A DNA stretch of 64,000 nucleotides, taken from Clostridium_AW malenominatum (GTDB taxonomy: Bacteria; Bacillota; Clostridia; Clostridiales; Clostridiaceae). The stretch covers positions 2,046,001 to 2,110,000 of the forward strand of contig NZ_BAAACF010000001.1 in NCBI RefSeq assembly GCF_039521365.1, in the 5' to 3' direction. This document shows positions 45,090 through 54,500 of the stretch, in pieces. The notes beneath the pieces are model-generated. The model was given only the letters and a program-made list of their open reading frames with translations, made no database searches and had not been told where the DNA came from. Positions within the stretch are counted from its first letter, which is position 1; the number at the start of each line of letters is the position of its first letter. The translations under genes were made by a program, and so were the position numbers.

Positions 45090-45222
45090 ACGAACATTAA
45101 TATTATAACCACACTTAAATGTTACCATGCACCCAAATTTTTGTCAATGATATATTACGAAAAACTTGTCCAATATTCGTATATGAGGTTATTGTAGAGG
45201 TAAATCTAATGTCATTGTTCGT
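45090..45222 (-). promoter_or_regulatory. Purine permease promoter with PurBox-like sites
   Basis: On the minus strand TTGACA (45142-45147) and TAACAT (45119-45124) are 17 nt apart. Four ACGAA-core sites surround them: ACGAACATT (45090-45098, plus), ACGAA (45157-45161, plus), ACGAATATT (45172-45180, minus) and ACGAACAAT (45214-45222, minus). The known PurR box of bacilli is AWWWCCGAACWWT, and three of these fit it closely except for A in place of the first C of CCG. The middle two form an inverted pair upstream of the -35. Confidence 0.55.
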
Positions 45223-45254
45223 GTTTTGAGAATTGTTCAACAATTTATATCTAG

Positions 45255-45335
45255 TTTGTCAGATAACGAAAATCCCTTTAGAATTTCTTTTTTTAAAATT
45301 CCAAAGGGATTTTTTCCTTAACAAAACACTCTTAA
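45255..45335. repeat. TTTAGT-type dispersed element, diverged copy C with hairpin
   Basis: The hairpin AAAATCCCTTT(A)GAATTT / AAATTCCAAAGGGATTTT resembles those of copies A and B. The flank CCTTAACAAAACACTCTTAA resembles the right arm CATAACTAAAACACTAAAAA of copy B. It also serves as a terminator between the symporter and the purine permease leader. Confidence 0.55.
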
Positions 45336-45339
45336 ATTA

Positions 45340-46743
45340 TTAGCAGCTTTTTCTTAATTCCACATGGTTTTCATTTATTTCTTCAATCTCTTTTGCTCTA
45401 TCAAAATATTTTTTTGTTTCTGATATTACTACACCACTTAGTCCTACCAATGCAATAAGGTTTGGTATTGCCATAAGACCATTAACTATATCTGCTATTA
45501 TCCAAATTAAATCTAATTTTAAAATAGATAATCCACCTATTCCTACTATTAATATAAATATATATCTATAGGGTTTTACACCTTTTATTCCGAAAAGATA
45601 CTCTGCACATCTTTCACCATAATAGTTCCATCCAAGTATAGTGGTAAAAGCAAAGAACATTAATCCTACTGTTATTATAAACTTTCCTACATATGGTATT
45701 CTAATTCCATTTATAAAAGCGAAGTTTGTCATTGCAGCTCCTGATAATTCAGATTTCCATGCCCCAGTTAAAACTAAAGTTAGTCCTGTCATAGTACATA
45801 TAACTATTGTGTCTATAAAGGTTCCAGTCATTGATATAAGTCCTTGTCTTACACAGGATTTAGTTTTCGCTGCCGCTGCTGCTATTGGCGCACTTCCAAG
45901 GCCTGATTCATTTGAAAATACTCCTCTTGCTATACCATTTTGTATTGCTCCCTTAACTGTTGCCCCTAAAAATCCACCAATAGCTGCTGTTGGGTTAAAT
46001 GCACTTGTAAAAACTAGTTTTATGGCTTCAGGAACTAATTTAATGTTTAATCCTATTATAGTTAAGGATGCTAGTAGATATAAGATAGCCATAAAAGGAA
46101 CTACTTTTTCAGAAACCTTTGCTATATTATTAATTCCTCCTAGAGTAACCATGGTAACTAATAGAGTAATTATTATACCTGTTACTATTACAGGAACATT
46201 ATAGGAATCCTTTAAAGAGTCTGATATAGCATTAATTTGCGCAAAAGTTCCTATACCAAAGAAAGCTACTCCTATCCCAAATATAGCAAACATTTTAGCC
46301 ATAAGCTTACTGCCTAGGCCTCTCTCAATATAATACATAGGCCCACCAGACATTTGTCCATTTCCATCAGTTACCCTATATTTTACTGCAAGTAAGCTCT
46401 CTGCATATTTTGTTGCCATTCCAAAAAAAGCTGCTACCCACATCCAAAATATAGCTCCTGGTCCACCAGCTTTTACAGCAGTAGCAACCCCTACTATATT
46501 TCCAGTACCGATAGTTGCAGCAAGGGCTGTACACAATGCTTGAAAGCTTGTAACATCTCCTTCACCAGTGCTATCTTCATCTTCTTTTGCAAACATATAC
46601 TTGAATGCTAAGGGAAGTTTTGTAATTTGAATACATCCTAGACGTAAAGTGAGATATGCACCAGTACCTACTAATAAAATTAGAAGTGGCGCACCCCAAA
46701 CGATTGAATTGATTTTGCTCGCGATTTGAATTAAATTTTCCAT
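45340..46743 (-). CDS. Sodium:alanine/glycine symporter (AGCS family)
   Basis: The 467-residue membrane protein has about 11 hydrophobic segments and the AGCS signatures ALCTALAATIGTGNIVGVATA near residue 65, GGPMYYIERGLG near 130, RGVFSNESGLGSAPIAAAAAKT near 270, and FTTILGWNYYGERCAEYLFG near 370. It imports glycine or alanine with Na+. A tandem glycine riboswitch lies in its leader, so glycine is the likely main substrate. I chose the ATG after AGGAGGA; an upstream ATG would add 11 residues. Confidence 0.93.
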   Translation of the reverse strand: MENLIQIASKINSIVWGAPLLILLVGTGAYLTLRLGCIQITKLPLAFKYMFAKEDEDSTGEGDVTSFQALCTALAATIGTGNIVGVATAVKAGGPGAIFWMWVAAFFGMATKYAESLLAVKYRVTDGNGQMSGGPMYYIERGLGSKLMAKMFAIFGIGVAFFGIGTFAQINAISDSLKDSYNVPVIVTGIIITLLVTMVTLGGINNIAKVSEKVVPFMAILYLLASLTIIGLNIKLVPEAIKLVFTSAFNPTAAIGGFLGATVKGAIQNGIARGVFSNESGLGSAPIAAAAAKTKSCVRQGLISMTGTFIDTIVICTMTGLTLVLTGAWKSELSGAAMTNFAFINGIRIPYVGKFIITVGLMFFAFTTILGWNYYGERCAEYLFGIKGVKPYRYIFILIVGIGGLSILKLDLIWIIADIVNGLMAIPNLIALVGLSGVVISETKKYFDRAKEIEEINENHVELRKSC

Positions 46744-46795
46744 TTTCTTTCCTCCTATTAATTTAATTTTGGACATAGGAAGAACAGAAGCATCT

Positions 46796-46836
46796 CAAAA
46801 AAAGAGAGATCTATTCAAAAAATGAATGATCTCTGG
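46796..46836 (-). terminator. Attenuator terminator of the glycine riboswitch
   Basis: On the minus strand AGAGATC pairs with GATCTCT and CTTTTTTT follows, 20 nt after the second aptamer and before the symporter ribosome site. Its strand could compete with the last aptamer helix. Confidence 0.75.
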
Positions 46837-46847
46837 ATTACTTCACA

Positions 46848-47025
46848 TTCTCTGTCCTTTTACCTGAGAGTTTCGCTGGATTTCTCCAACTTGCTCCTTC
46901 GGTGCTCTAAAAAGAGTCTCTCCAGAGTTTCGTCCGATAACAGTCCTCACCACTAATGGCACCTGAAAGATTTACATCTTCGGCGGGCATAAGCCACTCT
47001 CCTGCTACCTTCATCCGAACCACTT
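46848..47025 (-). ncRNA. Tandem glycine riboswitch
   Basis: Read on the minus strand there are two aptamers in series. The first has GGAGAGTGGCT, GCCCGCCGAAG and CTTTCAGGTGCC, then GGTGAGGACTGTTATCGGAC. The second has CTGGAGAGACTC, AGCACCGAAGGAGCAA and AACTCTCAGGTAAAAGGACAG. These are the conserved parts of the gcvT RNA motif. It controls the AGCS symporter through the following terminator. Whether glycine opens or closes the gene cannot be decided from inspection alone. Confidence 0.92.
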
Positions 47026-47079
47026 TATTCAATTAATTTTTTATAATTATACCACCATATTAAATACTACGCAATATGA

Positions 47080-47622
47080 TTATACTATTTTTTTCAACTT
47101 TTTAATTAAAGGCATAGCTATTAATATTCCCGCTACAACTTGTACTATATAGCCTGGTACTTCTTTTAATCCAATGATAAAAGCTTCAGTAATATTTACA
47201 TCAGGAGTAAATACATATTTACTTAACACAACACTAGCTAAGTAATATCCTATTATCATCCAAAGTCCTGCTGATATAAATGCTATAAGGTTGTTTTTGA
47301 AATTTTCTCCATTGTATTCCTCTCTATAGGCTATAGTTCCTGCAATGTATGCCATTACTGCTTTTATTATCAATGTTGGCGCTGCCCAAACGGCATATCC
47401 TGATAATATATCTGCTAGAACCATACCTGTCGCTCCAATAAAGGCTCCTTTTTTACTTCCAAATAATGCTGCTGCTAAAAATACCATACTATCGCCTGCA
47501 TGGGTATAACCTAGTGGGCTCGGTATTTTTACGAACATGGTCAATACACAAGTTAATGCTATCATTAGCCCCATTTGCACCATTTCATAAGTTTTAGATT
47601 TTAATCCTAATCCCTTTTCCAT
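47080..47622 (-). CDS. ECF transporter S component (vitamin or precursor uptake)
   Basis: The 180-residue protein has six hydrophobic segments. The pattern SPLGYTHAGDSMVFLAAALFGSK, then GATGMVLADILSGYAVWAAPTLIIKAVMAYIAG, is that of the HmpT/PdxU-like branch of ECF S components, which bind thiamine precursors or vitamin B6 compounds. The ligand here is uncertain. The energising EcfA/EcfT genes are not adjacent, which fits a group II transporter sharing a common module. No riboswitch is visible upstream. The ATG follows GAGGGG. Confidence 0.82.
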   Translation of the reverse strand: MEKGLGLKSKTYEMVQMGLMIALTCVLTMFVKIPSPLGYTHAGDSMVFLAAALFGSKKGAFIGATGMVLADILSGYAVWAAPTLIIKAVMAYIAGTIAYREEYNGENFKNNLIAFISAGLWMIIGYYLASVVLSKYVFTPDVNITEAFIIGLKEVPGYIVQVVAGILIAMPLIKKLKKIV

Positions 47623-48021
47623 ATAAATCCCCTCCGTTATGTATCTTTACTTACTATTATATGGTTATGCGTCATTAAATCAAATGTATGGGTACAATTT
47701 ATAAGTAATAATTTTATAATTATAAATTAACAATGAAGGAGGAAATTCCTAAGTGAATTTCTTTGATTATATTAATCTAAGGAACACCAGTTTAGAAAGT
47801 CTTCACAACTTCTTAGGGCAGGATTTTATCCTGTTCCCTGTTGTCGGCAGTGCAATGGCACGGCAAAAATCCAGCCAATCAAAGGGTTTAAGAGTAGAGA
47901 TTTTGCAGCTGCAAAATACTACTCGGCCATTGACTTGCTGGATAGCCGCAGCGGTCTGATGTACAGGCAATTCTGTACTTGCTCATCCACCTTATTAGTA
48001 TAAGGTGATTGAAGATAATGC
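47623..48021. other. Intergenic region with coding relics of foreign composition
   Basis: A GTG at 47753 preceded by AAGGAGG opens a short frame reading NFFDYINLRNTSLESLHNFL, whose later part changes in composition. From about 47815 the DNA is GC-richer. A continuous plus frame through this stretch (PIKGFKSRDFAAAKYYSAID, then LLDSRSGLMYRQF) ends near 47996, without a start. I read it as junction debris from an acquired segment that includes the CPBP gene. I cannot name the source protein. Confidence 0.4.
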
Positions 48022-48825
48022 TTATACTATTCGCCTGTTCTTTTTGTCGTATATCACAACGGTTACAATTGAAACAAGAACAATCAAAGCATTTGCGGCA
48101 ATGGTTCCCGCCCAAGTCGTAGGCGGTATGCCAAATGCGTAGCTTGCCGCATTGAACATGGTGTGGCATAATACGCACATAAACACACGGCCTTTGCCTG
48201 ATATTTTGTAGATTGCCCCGTATAAAAACCGAAACGCAATGATTTGAACTGCAAACATCCCAAAGTCAATGTGGCCCTCATAGTGACCCGTCCCCGGAAT
48301 AAAGAAGAGAGGGATATGCCACAAAAGCCAAATGATTCCAACATAAACGGAAGATAAAACAAAACCATATTTTTTATCAAGCCCAGGCTGAAATATGTAC
48401 ATCCAGCCAGCTTCCTCCAAGCCACCGATAATAAGATTGCCAGGTAGGGCAAGGAAGAACATATAAAATGGAAGTACCATTTCGATGCGGTCTGAAACTG
48501 CAAGATGTATCAAAAAATACAGCGCAAGCCCTGCAACAACGAACAAATAAAGAGCTATGTTATTTTTGGCATAAAAAACAGTTTTCAACCATTCCTTAAA
48601 ATCTGCTATTTTGTTATTTTTCTTCAAAACGATATATGAAGCAATAGCAGGCGACAAAATATAGATTGCAAAAGGAATATTCATCCCTAAGTGCTGTAAC
48701 GATTCTTGAATCGAAGAGTGAACCGAAAATCCGAATTGCCCAAGAGCAATCAAAGCACCTGAAACAAGATAGGCTATGCAAAATGTCAGCATCGTAAATT
48801 GTACTATGATTTTTTTGTCTGTCAC
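48022..48825 (-). CDS. CPBP-family intramembrane glutamic endopeptidase (Abi/CAAX-like)
   Basis: The 267-residue membrane protein has about eight hydrophobic segments. The catalytic Glu pair is in IGGLEEAGWMYIFQP near residue 145. Motif 2 is IIWLLWHIPLFF near 172 and motif 3 is VLCHTMFNAASYAFG near 230. The family motif EExxxR has Met in place of Arg here, so activity may be altered. Members process peptides or give bacteriocin immunity in Gram-positive bacteria. It starts at a GTG 8 nt after GAGGTG. Composition looks richer in GC than its neighbours, consistent with acquisition. Confidence 0.85.
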   Translation of the reverse strand: MTDKKIIVQFTMLTFCIAYLVSGALIALGQFGFSVHSSIQESLQHLGMNIPFAIYILSPAIASYIVLKKNNKIADFKEWLKTVFYAKNNIALYLFVVAGLALYFLIHLAVSDRIEMVLPFYMFFLALPGNLIIGGLEEAGWMYIFQPGLDKKYGFVLSSVYVGIIWLLWHIPLFFIPGTGHYEGHIDFGMFAVQIIAFRFLYGAIYKISGKGRVFMCVLCHTMFNAASYAFGIPPTTWAGTIAANALIVLVSIVTVVIYDKKNRRIV

Positions 48826-49184
48826 GATTTCTTCACCTCACGTTTTGAAGTATACATTAAATTTTCTACCTTCGCCATATACTACAATTGTTATTTAATT
48901 CACATGAAAATTATACCATAATATCTATATATCTTCATTACTTCGCAGAAAATATAGGTATTTTCAACAGTTGCGTCGCATAATTTTCGTAAGGCAACAT
49001 AGGTGTTATTGAACAATATCCTTTAACATAGCCTAATTCAAAAATTCAGCATGAATTTTATCCTAAATTATTAATTGTTCATTGTTAATTTTTAATTATA
49101 ACTATTAATTGTCCTCTTCTGTTCTTTGTTCTTTAAATTAGTGATAAAATAATAAATATGACTTTACATAGAGGAGTGGTTATT
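48826..49184. other. Intergenic region between CPBP gene and M42 peptidase
   Basis: Near 48972-49005 GTTGC and GCAAC could form a weak hairpin. Near 49070-49110 the DNA consists of degenerate TTAATTGTT-like units (ATTAATTGTTCATTGTTAAT). No gene is visible. Confidence 0.45.
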
Positions 49185-50222
49185 TTGAATTACAATATTG
49201 ATGAAATAAAAAATTATCTTAACAGCATTTTAAACATACCAAGCCCTAGTGGCTGTACTGAAAAAGTAATGAATTACATAAAAGGAGAATTAGATCTTTT
49301 AAAAGTTCCATATTCAGTAACAAATAAAGGTTGTGTTATAGTTACACTTGAAGGAAAAAACAAAAATTATGGTAGAGTATTCTCAGCTCATATTGATACA
49401 CTAGGTGCAATGGTAAAGGGAGTTAAATCCAGTGGTGCTCTTTCCTTTTCTACCATTGGTGGGTATATGATGAATTCTATTGAAGGTGAAAATTGTATAG
49501 TAGAAACCTTAGAAGGTCATCAATATACTGGAACAATTCAAAGCATTAAGCCTTCTGTGCATATAAGTGGAGATGAAGCCCGTGAATTGAAAAGAATTCC
49601 TGACAATATGGAAATAATGCTTGATGAAAAGGTCTTTTCAAAGGAAGATAGTAAAAAACTTGGCATCGATGTAGGGGATTTTGTATTTTTTAATACAAGA
49701 ACTATTTTTACACCTAGTGGCTTTGTAAAAAGCAGACACTTAGATGATAAAGCAAGTGCCGCCATACTTTTATATACAATAAAATATTTAAAAGAAAATT
49801 CTATAGAACTTCCATATAACACTTACTTTTTTATAAGCAATTATGAAGAAGTTGGTCATGGTGCTTCCTCTGCCCTTCCAGAAAACACAAAGGAATTTAT
49901 AGCTGTAGATATGGGAGCTCCTGGACTGGAACAAAATTCATCGGAATATGAAGTTTGTATTTGTGCAAAAGATTCCTCTGGTCCCTATGATTTAGAAACG
50001 CGCAAAAAGCTTATAGATATTTGCAAAGAATATAATATACCTTACAAGGTAGACATATACCCTTATTATGGTTCCGATGCTTCTGCCGCTTTACGTGCTG
50101 GTTGGGATATTAAAACCGGACTTATTGGTACTGGCGTGTTTGCCTCCCACGGATATGAGAGAACCCATATGGATGGAATACTCGCAACATTGGATTTAAT
50201 AGTGAAATATTGTAGCAAGTAG
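49185..50222 (+). CDS. M42-family (glutamyl aminopeptidase-like) metallopeptidase
   Basis: The 345-residue enzyme has the metal and active-site blocks VFSAHIDTLGAMVKG near residue 68, KSRHLDDKASAAILL near 185, ISNYEEVGHGASSALP near 225, VDMGAPG, and the C-terminal His in FASHGYERTHMDG. It is a cytoplasmic aminopeptidase of the PepA/FrvX-type fold. I chose the TTG at 49185 because GAGGAG lies 8 nt upstream; an ATG at 49158 would add 9 residues but has no ribosome site. It stands alone. Confidence 0.88.
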   Translation: MNYNIDEIKNYLNSILNIPSPSGCTEKVMNYIKGELDLLKVPYSVTNKGCVIVTLEGKNKNYGRVFSAHIDTLGAMVKGVKSSGALSFSTIGGYMMNSIEGENCIVETLEGHQYTGTIQSIKPSVHISGDEARELKRIPDNMEIMLDEKVFSKEDSKKLGIDVGDFVFFNTRTIFTPSGFVKSRHLDDKASAAILLYTIKYLKENSIELPYNTYFFISNYEEVGHGASSALPENTKEFIAVDMGAPGLEQNSSEYEVCICAKDSSGPYDLETRKKLIDICKEYNIPYKVDIYPYYGSDASAALRAGWDIKTGLIGTGVFASHGYERTHMDGILATLDLIVKYCSK

Positions 50223-50250
50223 GTATAATGATATGTAATGTGCCGTATGC

Positions 50251-50399
50251 ATTTGAGCAAAATTTAGAAGTTCTTAATTTATTTTAGAAAAAATCCGTTA
50301 AAATGCTGTACATGTTTGACCGAAGGGAGTTTGTCAGCATTAGGAGATTTTATAAAATAAATTTTAGAACTTCTTATTGTAGCGAAATGGCTCACAAAT
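50251..50399. repeat. Long imperfect inverted-repeat element
   Basis: The outer arms are ATTTGAGC and GCTCACAAAT. Inner arms are AGAAGTTCT / AGAACTTCT, AATTTATTTT / AAAATAAATT, and ATGCTG / CAGCAT, with short mismatches between them. The loop holds GTTTGACCGAAGGGAGTTTG. The whole of about 150 bp fills the gap between the M42 gene and the convergent phospholipase-fold gene. It resembles small noncoding repeats that I recall in other clostridia. Confidence 0.65.
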
Positions 50400-50400
50400 A

Positions 50401-51408
50401 TTACATATCATTTTTATTCTCAAAGATACAATCAAAATATATCATTTTTTTGTATTCTTCTAAAGGTTTTCCTGATTCATAGGATAAATTCGGAATTGAT
50501 TCTTTCAATTCTTCCTCACTTGTTTCATTTTCTAAATATTTTATAACAGAGTCAATTAAAACCAAGGCTCTTTCTATTCCTTTATAATAAAGTTCTTCTG
50601 CATCTGCATTGATTATTTCATCTAATGATGAGGGGTGGTTCCACTGTTTATGCTCTTTATTTAAATAATCCTTGTCATCTTTAATTTTCCTTGGATTTAG
50701 TAGTACTTTAGCACCACTTGTTTTCTCAATAAATTTTTCCATAATCCAAAATAAATTTTCCTTTTTTCCATTAGGATCTGTCAAAAACTTCATTCCCATT
50801 TTCATGTCTTTATAACAATAGTCTACTAAATAATTCTTTATTTCTAAGCTATACACACTCTTTATAGCATTTTTCAAAGTGTCTTTTACTATAATAGGAA
50901 CATTTTTACCTATGTCTATCTCTTCATGTAAATGCACCTTATATGGATTTTCTTTTCTTTTTTTCTCAAGTTGAATTAATCCAATGATAGTCTCCAGCTC
51001 CCTATGATAATGATCATATTTTTTACTTTCAGGAAGCTCAGCATGATAAATTCCACCAAAATAATATATGTAAGGATGCATACAGGTATCCAATGCATAG
51101 TGGGTTATATATCCTATTACGTAAGAAAATAGTGTATTAAATTCTTTATAATCCTTAATTTCTTTCAGTTTGTATATAAAGTATAATATAAAATCTCTAG
51201 TTTTATCAGTATGAAGCCTTTGACCTAGCTTTTCTACCCTTTTATGTTTACTAGGAATAAGATAACAATAATAGAGAAATATATCTGGCCCTTGCGCTCC
51301 AAGCTGATATAGTTTCAAGTTTTCCCTCAATACTTTTTTATATTTATCCTCATTTAATTTATTCATTATTTCACTTGATGATAGTATATGGGTCCAAGCA
51401 CCTGGCAT
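50401..51408 (-). CDS. Zinc-dependent phospholipase C-fold protein
   Basis: The 335-residue protein starts MPGAWTHILSSSEIMNKL, has QLGAQGPDIFLYY near residue 36, HTDKTRDFILYFI near 67, and YVIGYITHYALDTCMHPYIYY near 100, with a conserved His in HYHRELETIIGL. These His and Asp residues fit the Zn_dep_PLPC family. Unlike secreted phospholipase C, no signal peptide is present, so the protein may act inside the cell or not be a lipase. The ATG follows GAAGGGG. It stands next to sbcC but faces a separate leader. Confidence 0.8.
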   Translation of the reverse strand: MPGAWTHILSSSEIMNKLNEDKYKKVLRENLKLYQLGAQGPDIFLYYCYLIPSKHKRVEKLGQRLHTDKTRDFILYFIYKLKEIKDYKEFNTLFSYVIGYITHYALDTCMHPYIYYFGGIYHAELPESKKYDHYHRELETIIGLIQLEKKRKENPYKVHLHEEIDIGKNVPIIVKDTLKNAIKSVYSLEIKNYLVDYCYKDMKMGMKFLTDPNGKKENLFWIMEKFIEKTSGAKVLLNPRKIKDDKDYLNKEHKQWNHPSSLDEIINADAEELYYKGIERALVLIDSVIKYLENETSEEELKESIPNLSYESGKPLEEYKKMIYFDCIFENKNDM

Positions 51409-51489
51409 GTTATCCCCTTCTTTTCTAAAGTTTTAACCTTAGCTTTCCCTTACCACAAAGTTAATATGAGGAGTTTTTTAATTTTTCCC

Positions 51490-51521
51490 CTTAACTAAAA
51501 CACTAAAAATCTAAAAAACTA
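51490..51521. repeat. TTTAGT-type dispersed element, right-arm-only copy E
   Basis: On the minus strand, the sbcC stop TAG starts TAGTTTTTTAGATTTTTAGT, which continues GTTTTAGTTA. This matches the right arms beside hisS and lgt. The left arm and hairpin are absent. Confidence 0.75.
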
Positions 51522-54500
51522 ATAATCTATCTTAACCTTAGTTCCGCCTTCTCCTGGTTTAGATGGAGTTACTATTAATTTCACTGGGATTCTTTGCTTT
51601 AATTCTTCTACGTGACTTATGATTCCTACAGATAATTTATCGTTATGAAGTCTTTCCAGTGAGGACATAACAATGTCAAGTAACTCTGAATCCAATGTAC
51701 CGAAACCTTCATCTAGAAAGAAAAACTCTAAAGGCGCATTCCCTTTTAGTTGAATTTGAGATGAAAGTGCTAAGGCTAGCGCTAAAGAGGCTAGAAAAGT
51801 TTCCCCTCCAGACAAAGTTGTTGTATTTCTCCTTTCTCCCCCATTATAATCATCAACAATTATAAAGTTGCTTTCCTCATCAATTTCTAAACTATATCTA
51901 TCTCTACTTATACTCTTTAGTCTTTTTGAGGCTTCTTTCGCTATATATTTTAATTGATGCTTTGCTACGTATTCCACAAATCTATTACCTTGAATTAATT
52001 TATCTATTTGATTTATAGTATCTAATCTTTCTCGTATCCTTCCCCTTAGCTCTAATAAATCTTTGCACTTTTCTAGTTTTTCTTTCATTTCTCTATAGTT
52101 TTCACTTTTCTTTACAAATGCATCATGCTTTTCTTCTAATTCTCTAGTTATTTTTATAAGATGAATTTCTAGTTCTTTATACTCTTCTTCTGCTATACTC
52201 TCACCCTTTAACTTTAATCTTAAAGCTTCAACATTGCTTCTTGCAATGGCATACTTTTCTTCAAAGTCTTTAATATCCTTCTTGAGATTTTCTACAAGAT
52301 TTTCTTCTAAAGAATACTCCATTACTTCCTCAATAGATAGAAAATTATTTTCCTCTAATAAAACATTAATTCTCATAAGTTGATCTTTTTGCAGGCTTTC
52401 AAGAGTAAACTTTTCACTAATAAAAGATTCTTTTTTCTTAGAAATTTCTATTAACTTAGAGTTAGTTTCTTCATATTTTTCTTTTAAGTCCTCATAATTT
52501 TTATTTATGAAAATTATAAGATTTTGAACCTGTATTAAGTCCTTTTCAGGGTGTTCTCCGGAATACTTTTCGCTACATTCTTTTATTTTTTCATCAATTT
52601 GCTCCTTTAAAGCCTTTCCTCTAGTTTCCACCTCTTGTTTTTGTAACATAAAAATATTTGTTTCATCCATAAGAAGTTTCAACTTACTTTCTTTTTCTTC
52701 CATATCTTTTTTCAACAGGTGATTTTTTTCCTCTAAAATTTGAACTTTCTTTTCTCTTTCCTGTACTTCACTCATTTTTACTAATAAGTTTTCCACCTTA
52801 AGTTCTTCTTTTGACTTTAAATATTCCTTCTCCTTCTCTAAGAAAACTCCCCTTTTTTCTAATAGTTTTTCTTCTTTTTCAGTTTTATTTTTCTTTTCTC
52901 CTAAAACCTGCGAATAAAGAGAAGAATGATAGCTATTTATCTTTCCAAGCTTCTCAGTTATCTCAAGAATTTTACTGTTAAATCTATCCCTTTCACCCAT
53001 ATAGTTTTTTATACTTTCTTCAAGGTCTACAATTTCTTTTTCTCTATTTTTTAATTTTTCAATTAACCCCTCTATATTTACCTCTACATCTACATCTTTA
53101 TATATATTTAACCCTTTTACCAAACTTTCTTCTTGAGCATTTGCTTTGGCAATTTCAAATTTTAAATCCCTTAATTCTTCATCTAGGGCTTTAATTTGTT
53201 CTAAAGTATATTTATATTCCTCTTCCTTAACATTTAAAAAAGAATCTTCTATTTCTAAAGCCAATGCTTCATGGTGAGTAGCTCCACACACAGGGCAAGG
53301 ATCCCCTTCCTTTAAATCTTTAGCAAGTGCACTGGCTCGATTTTGTTCTAGAATTTTATCTATTTCCTTTTTTAGTGTTTCTTCATTTTCTTTAAGTTTT
53401 CCTAGAGTTTTCTCTAAATTTTCTTCTTCTTTAAATTTTATTTCTTTAAAATTTTTAACCTCTTCTAATTCCCTTAAAATCCCTTTTTTCAAAGTAATTT
53501 TTTCTTTCAAATTCCATAAGTTATTTTTATCTTCTATCAATGACTTTTGTTTTTCATTAACTAAGCTATTATCTCCAGGTGACTTTAAGTCCTCAAGGTT
53601 CTGTCTAAAACTACTAAGTTTTTCTTCATTTTCTTTTATAAGCTCTTCACTTTTTAATAATTCCTCTTCGTTTTTAATTATAATTTTGCTACCTTTTTCT
53701 ATTTGAAGTTCTAATTCCTCTATATCTCTACACAATATTTTGTATTCTTTTTCTACATCAATAGCTAACTGAAGCTTATTCCTAAAGTTAGGTTCCACTT
53801 TATTTTTGCTTATTACCTCTTCATTGCTTGTTAACTCTTTTTTTATATTTTCTATAAAGTCATTAATATTTTTTTGCTCTTTTTCCTTTATTTCAATATT
53901 CCTTTTAAAGCTATTCCACTTTTCCGCATAACCTTTTCTTTCCTCTTTAAGTTTTTCTATGTGACTTATGATTTTAATAACCTGTTCTAATTCACCTTCT
54001 TTTTTAATAAGCTCAGGAATTTTTGTATTTTTTTCTACTTCTGCTCTATTAAAATTCTCTTTATTTATTTTTAAATTACTCTCTAAATTAATAATTTCTT
54101 CTTCAACAATTATCAAATTTTCTTTGTTATCTTTTAATTTTTTTCCAGTAGCATTAAAACTTAAGATTTCCCCTTTTATATTATTTGCCCTTTGTCCTTT
54201 GTCTACCCTTACCTTGTTTTCTTCATATTCCCCTAGCTTTTCTTTCAAATGATCTAAAACTCTTTGATATGAAACTAATTCTTGTTGAAGGTTCCATACT
54301 TCCTTATATTTATTAAATTTTTCCTCACTTTTCTTTTTTTCTTCTTTAATTTCTTCTCTCTCTTTTTTTATTTCTTCTATTTCAAGAGCTAAAGCTTTAT
54401 ATCCTTCCTCTGTTACCCCTTCATAGGCCTTTAATTCTCCCTCTATTTTGCCTTCCTTTGAAAGGTTTTTGTTTCTTTCTAATCTCACTTTTTCTGTAAG

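Noticed and set aside
45066..45240. A purine riboswitch upstream of the NCS2 permease
   Set aside because: The conserved joining segments (TATA-type P1 start, TCTACC, CCGTAAA) cannot be found in order on the coding strand; PurBox-like sites explain the region better.
45641..46204. A 187-codon open frame on the plus strand opposite the symporter gene
   Set aside because: It is antisense to a clear AGCS transporter, shows no ribosome site, and its composition mirrors the hydrophobic codons of the other strand.
47888..48503. Other-frame open readings overlapping the CPBP gene
   Set aside because: The Cys- and His-rich readings are frame shadows of the CPBP gene or of the relic region and have no ribosome site.
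49060..49110. TTAATTGTT-like degenerate repeats as a copy of the dispersed element
   Set aside because: The units lack the TTTAGT core and the AAAATCTA block; they look like simple AT-rich drift common in clostridial gaps.
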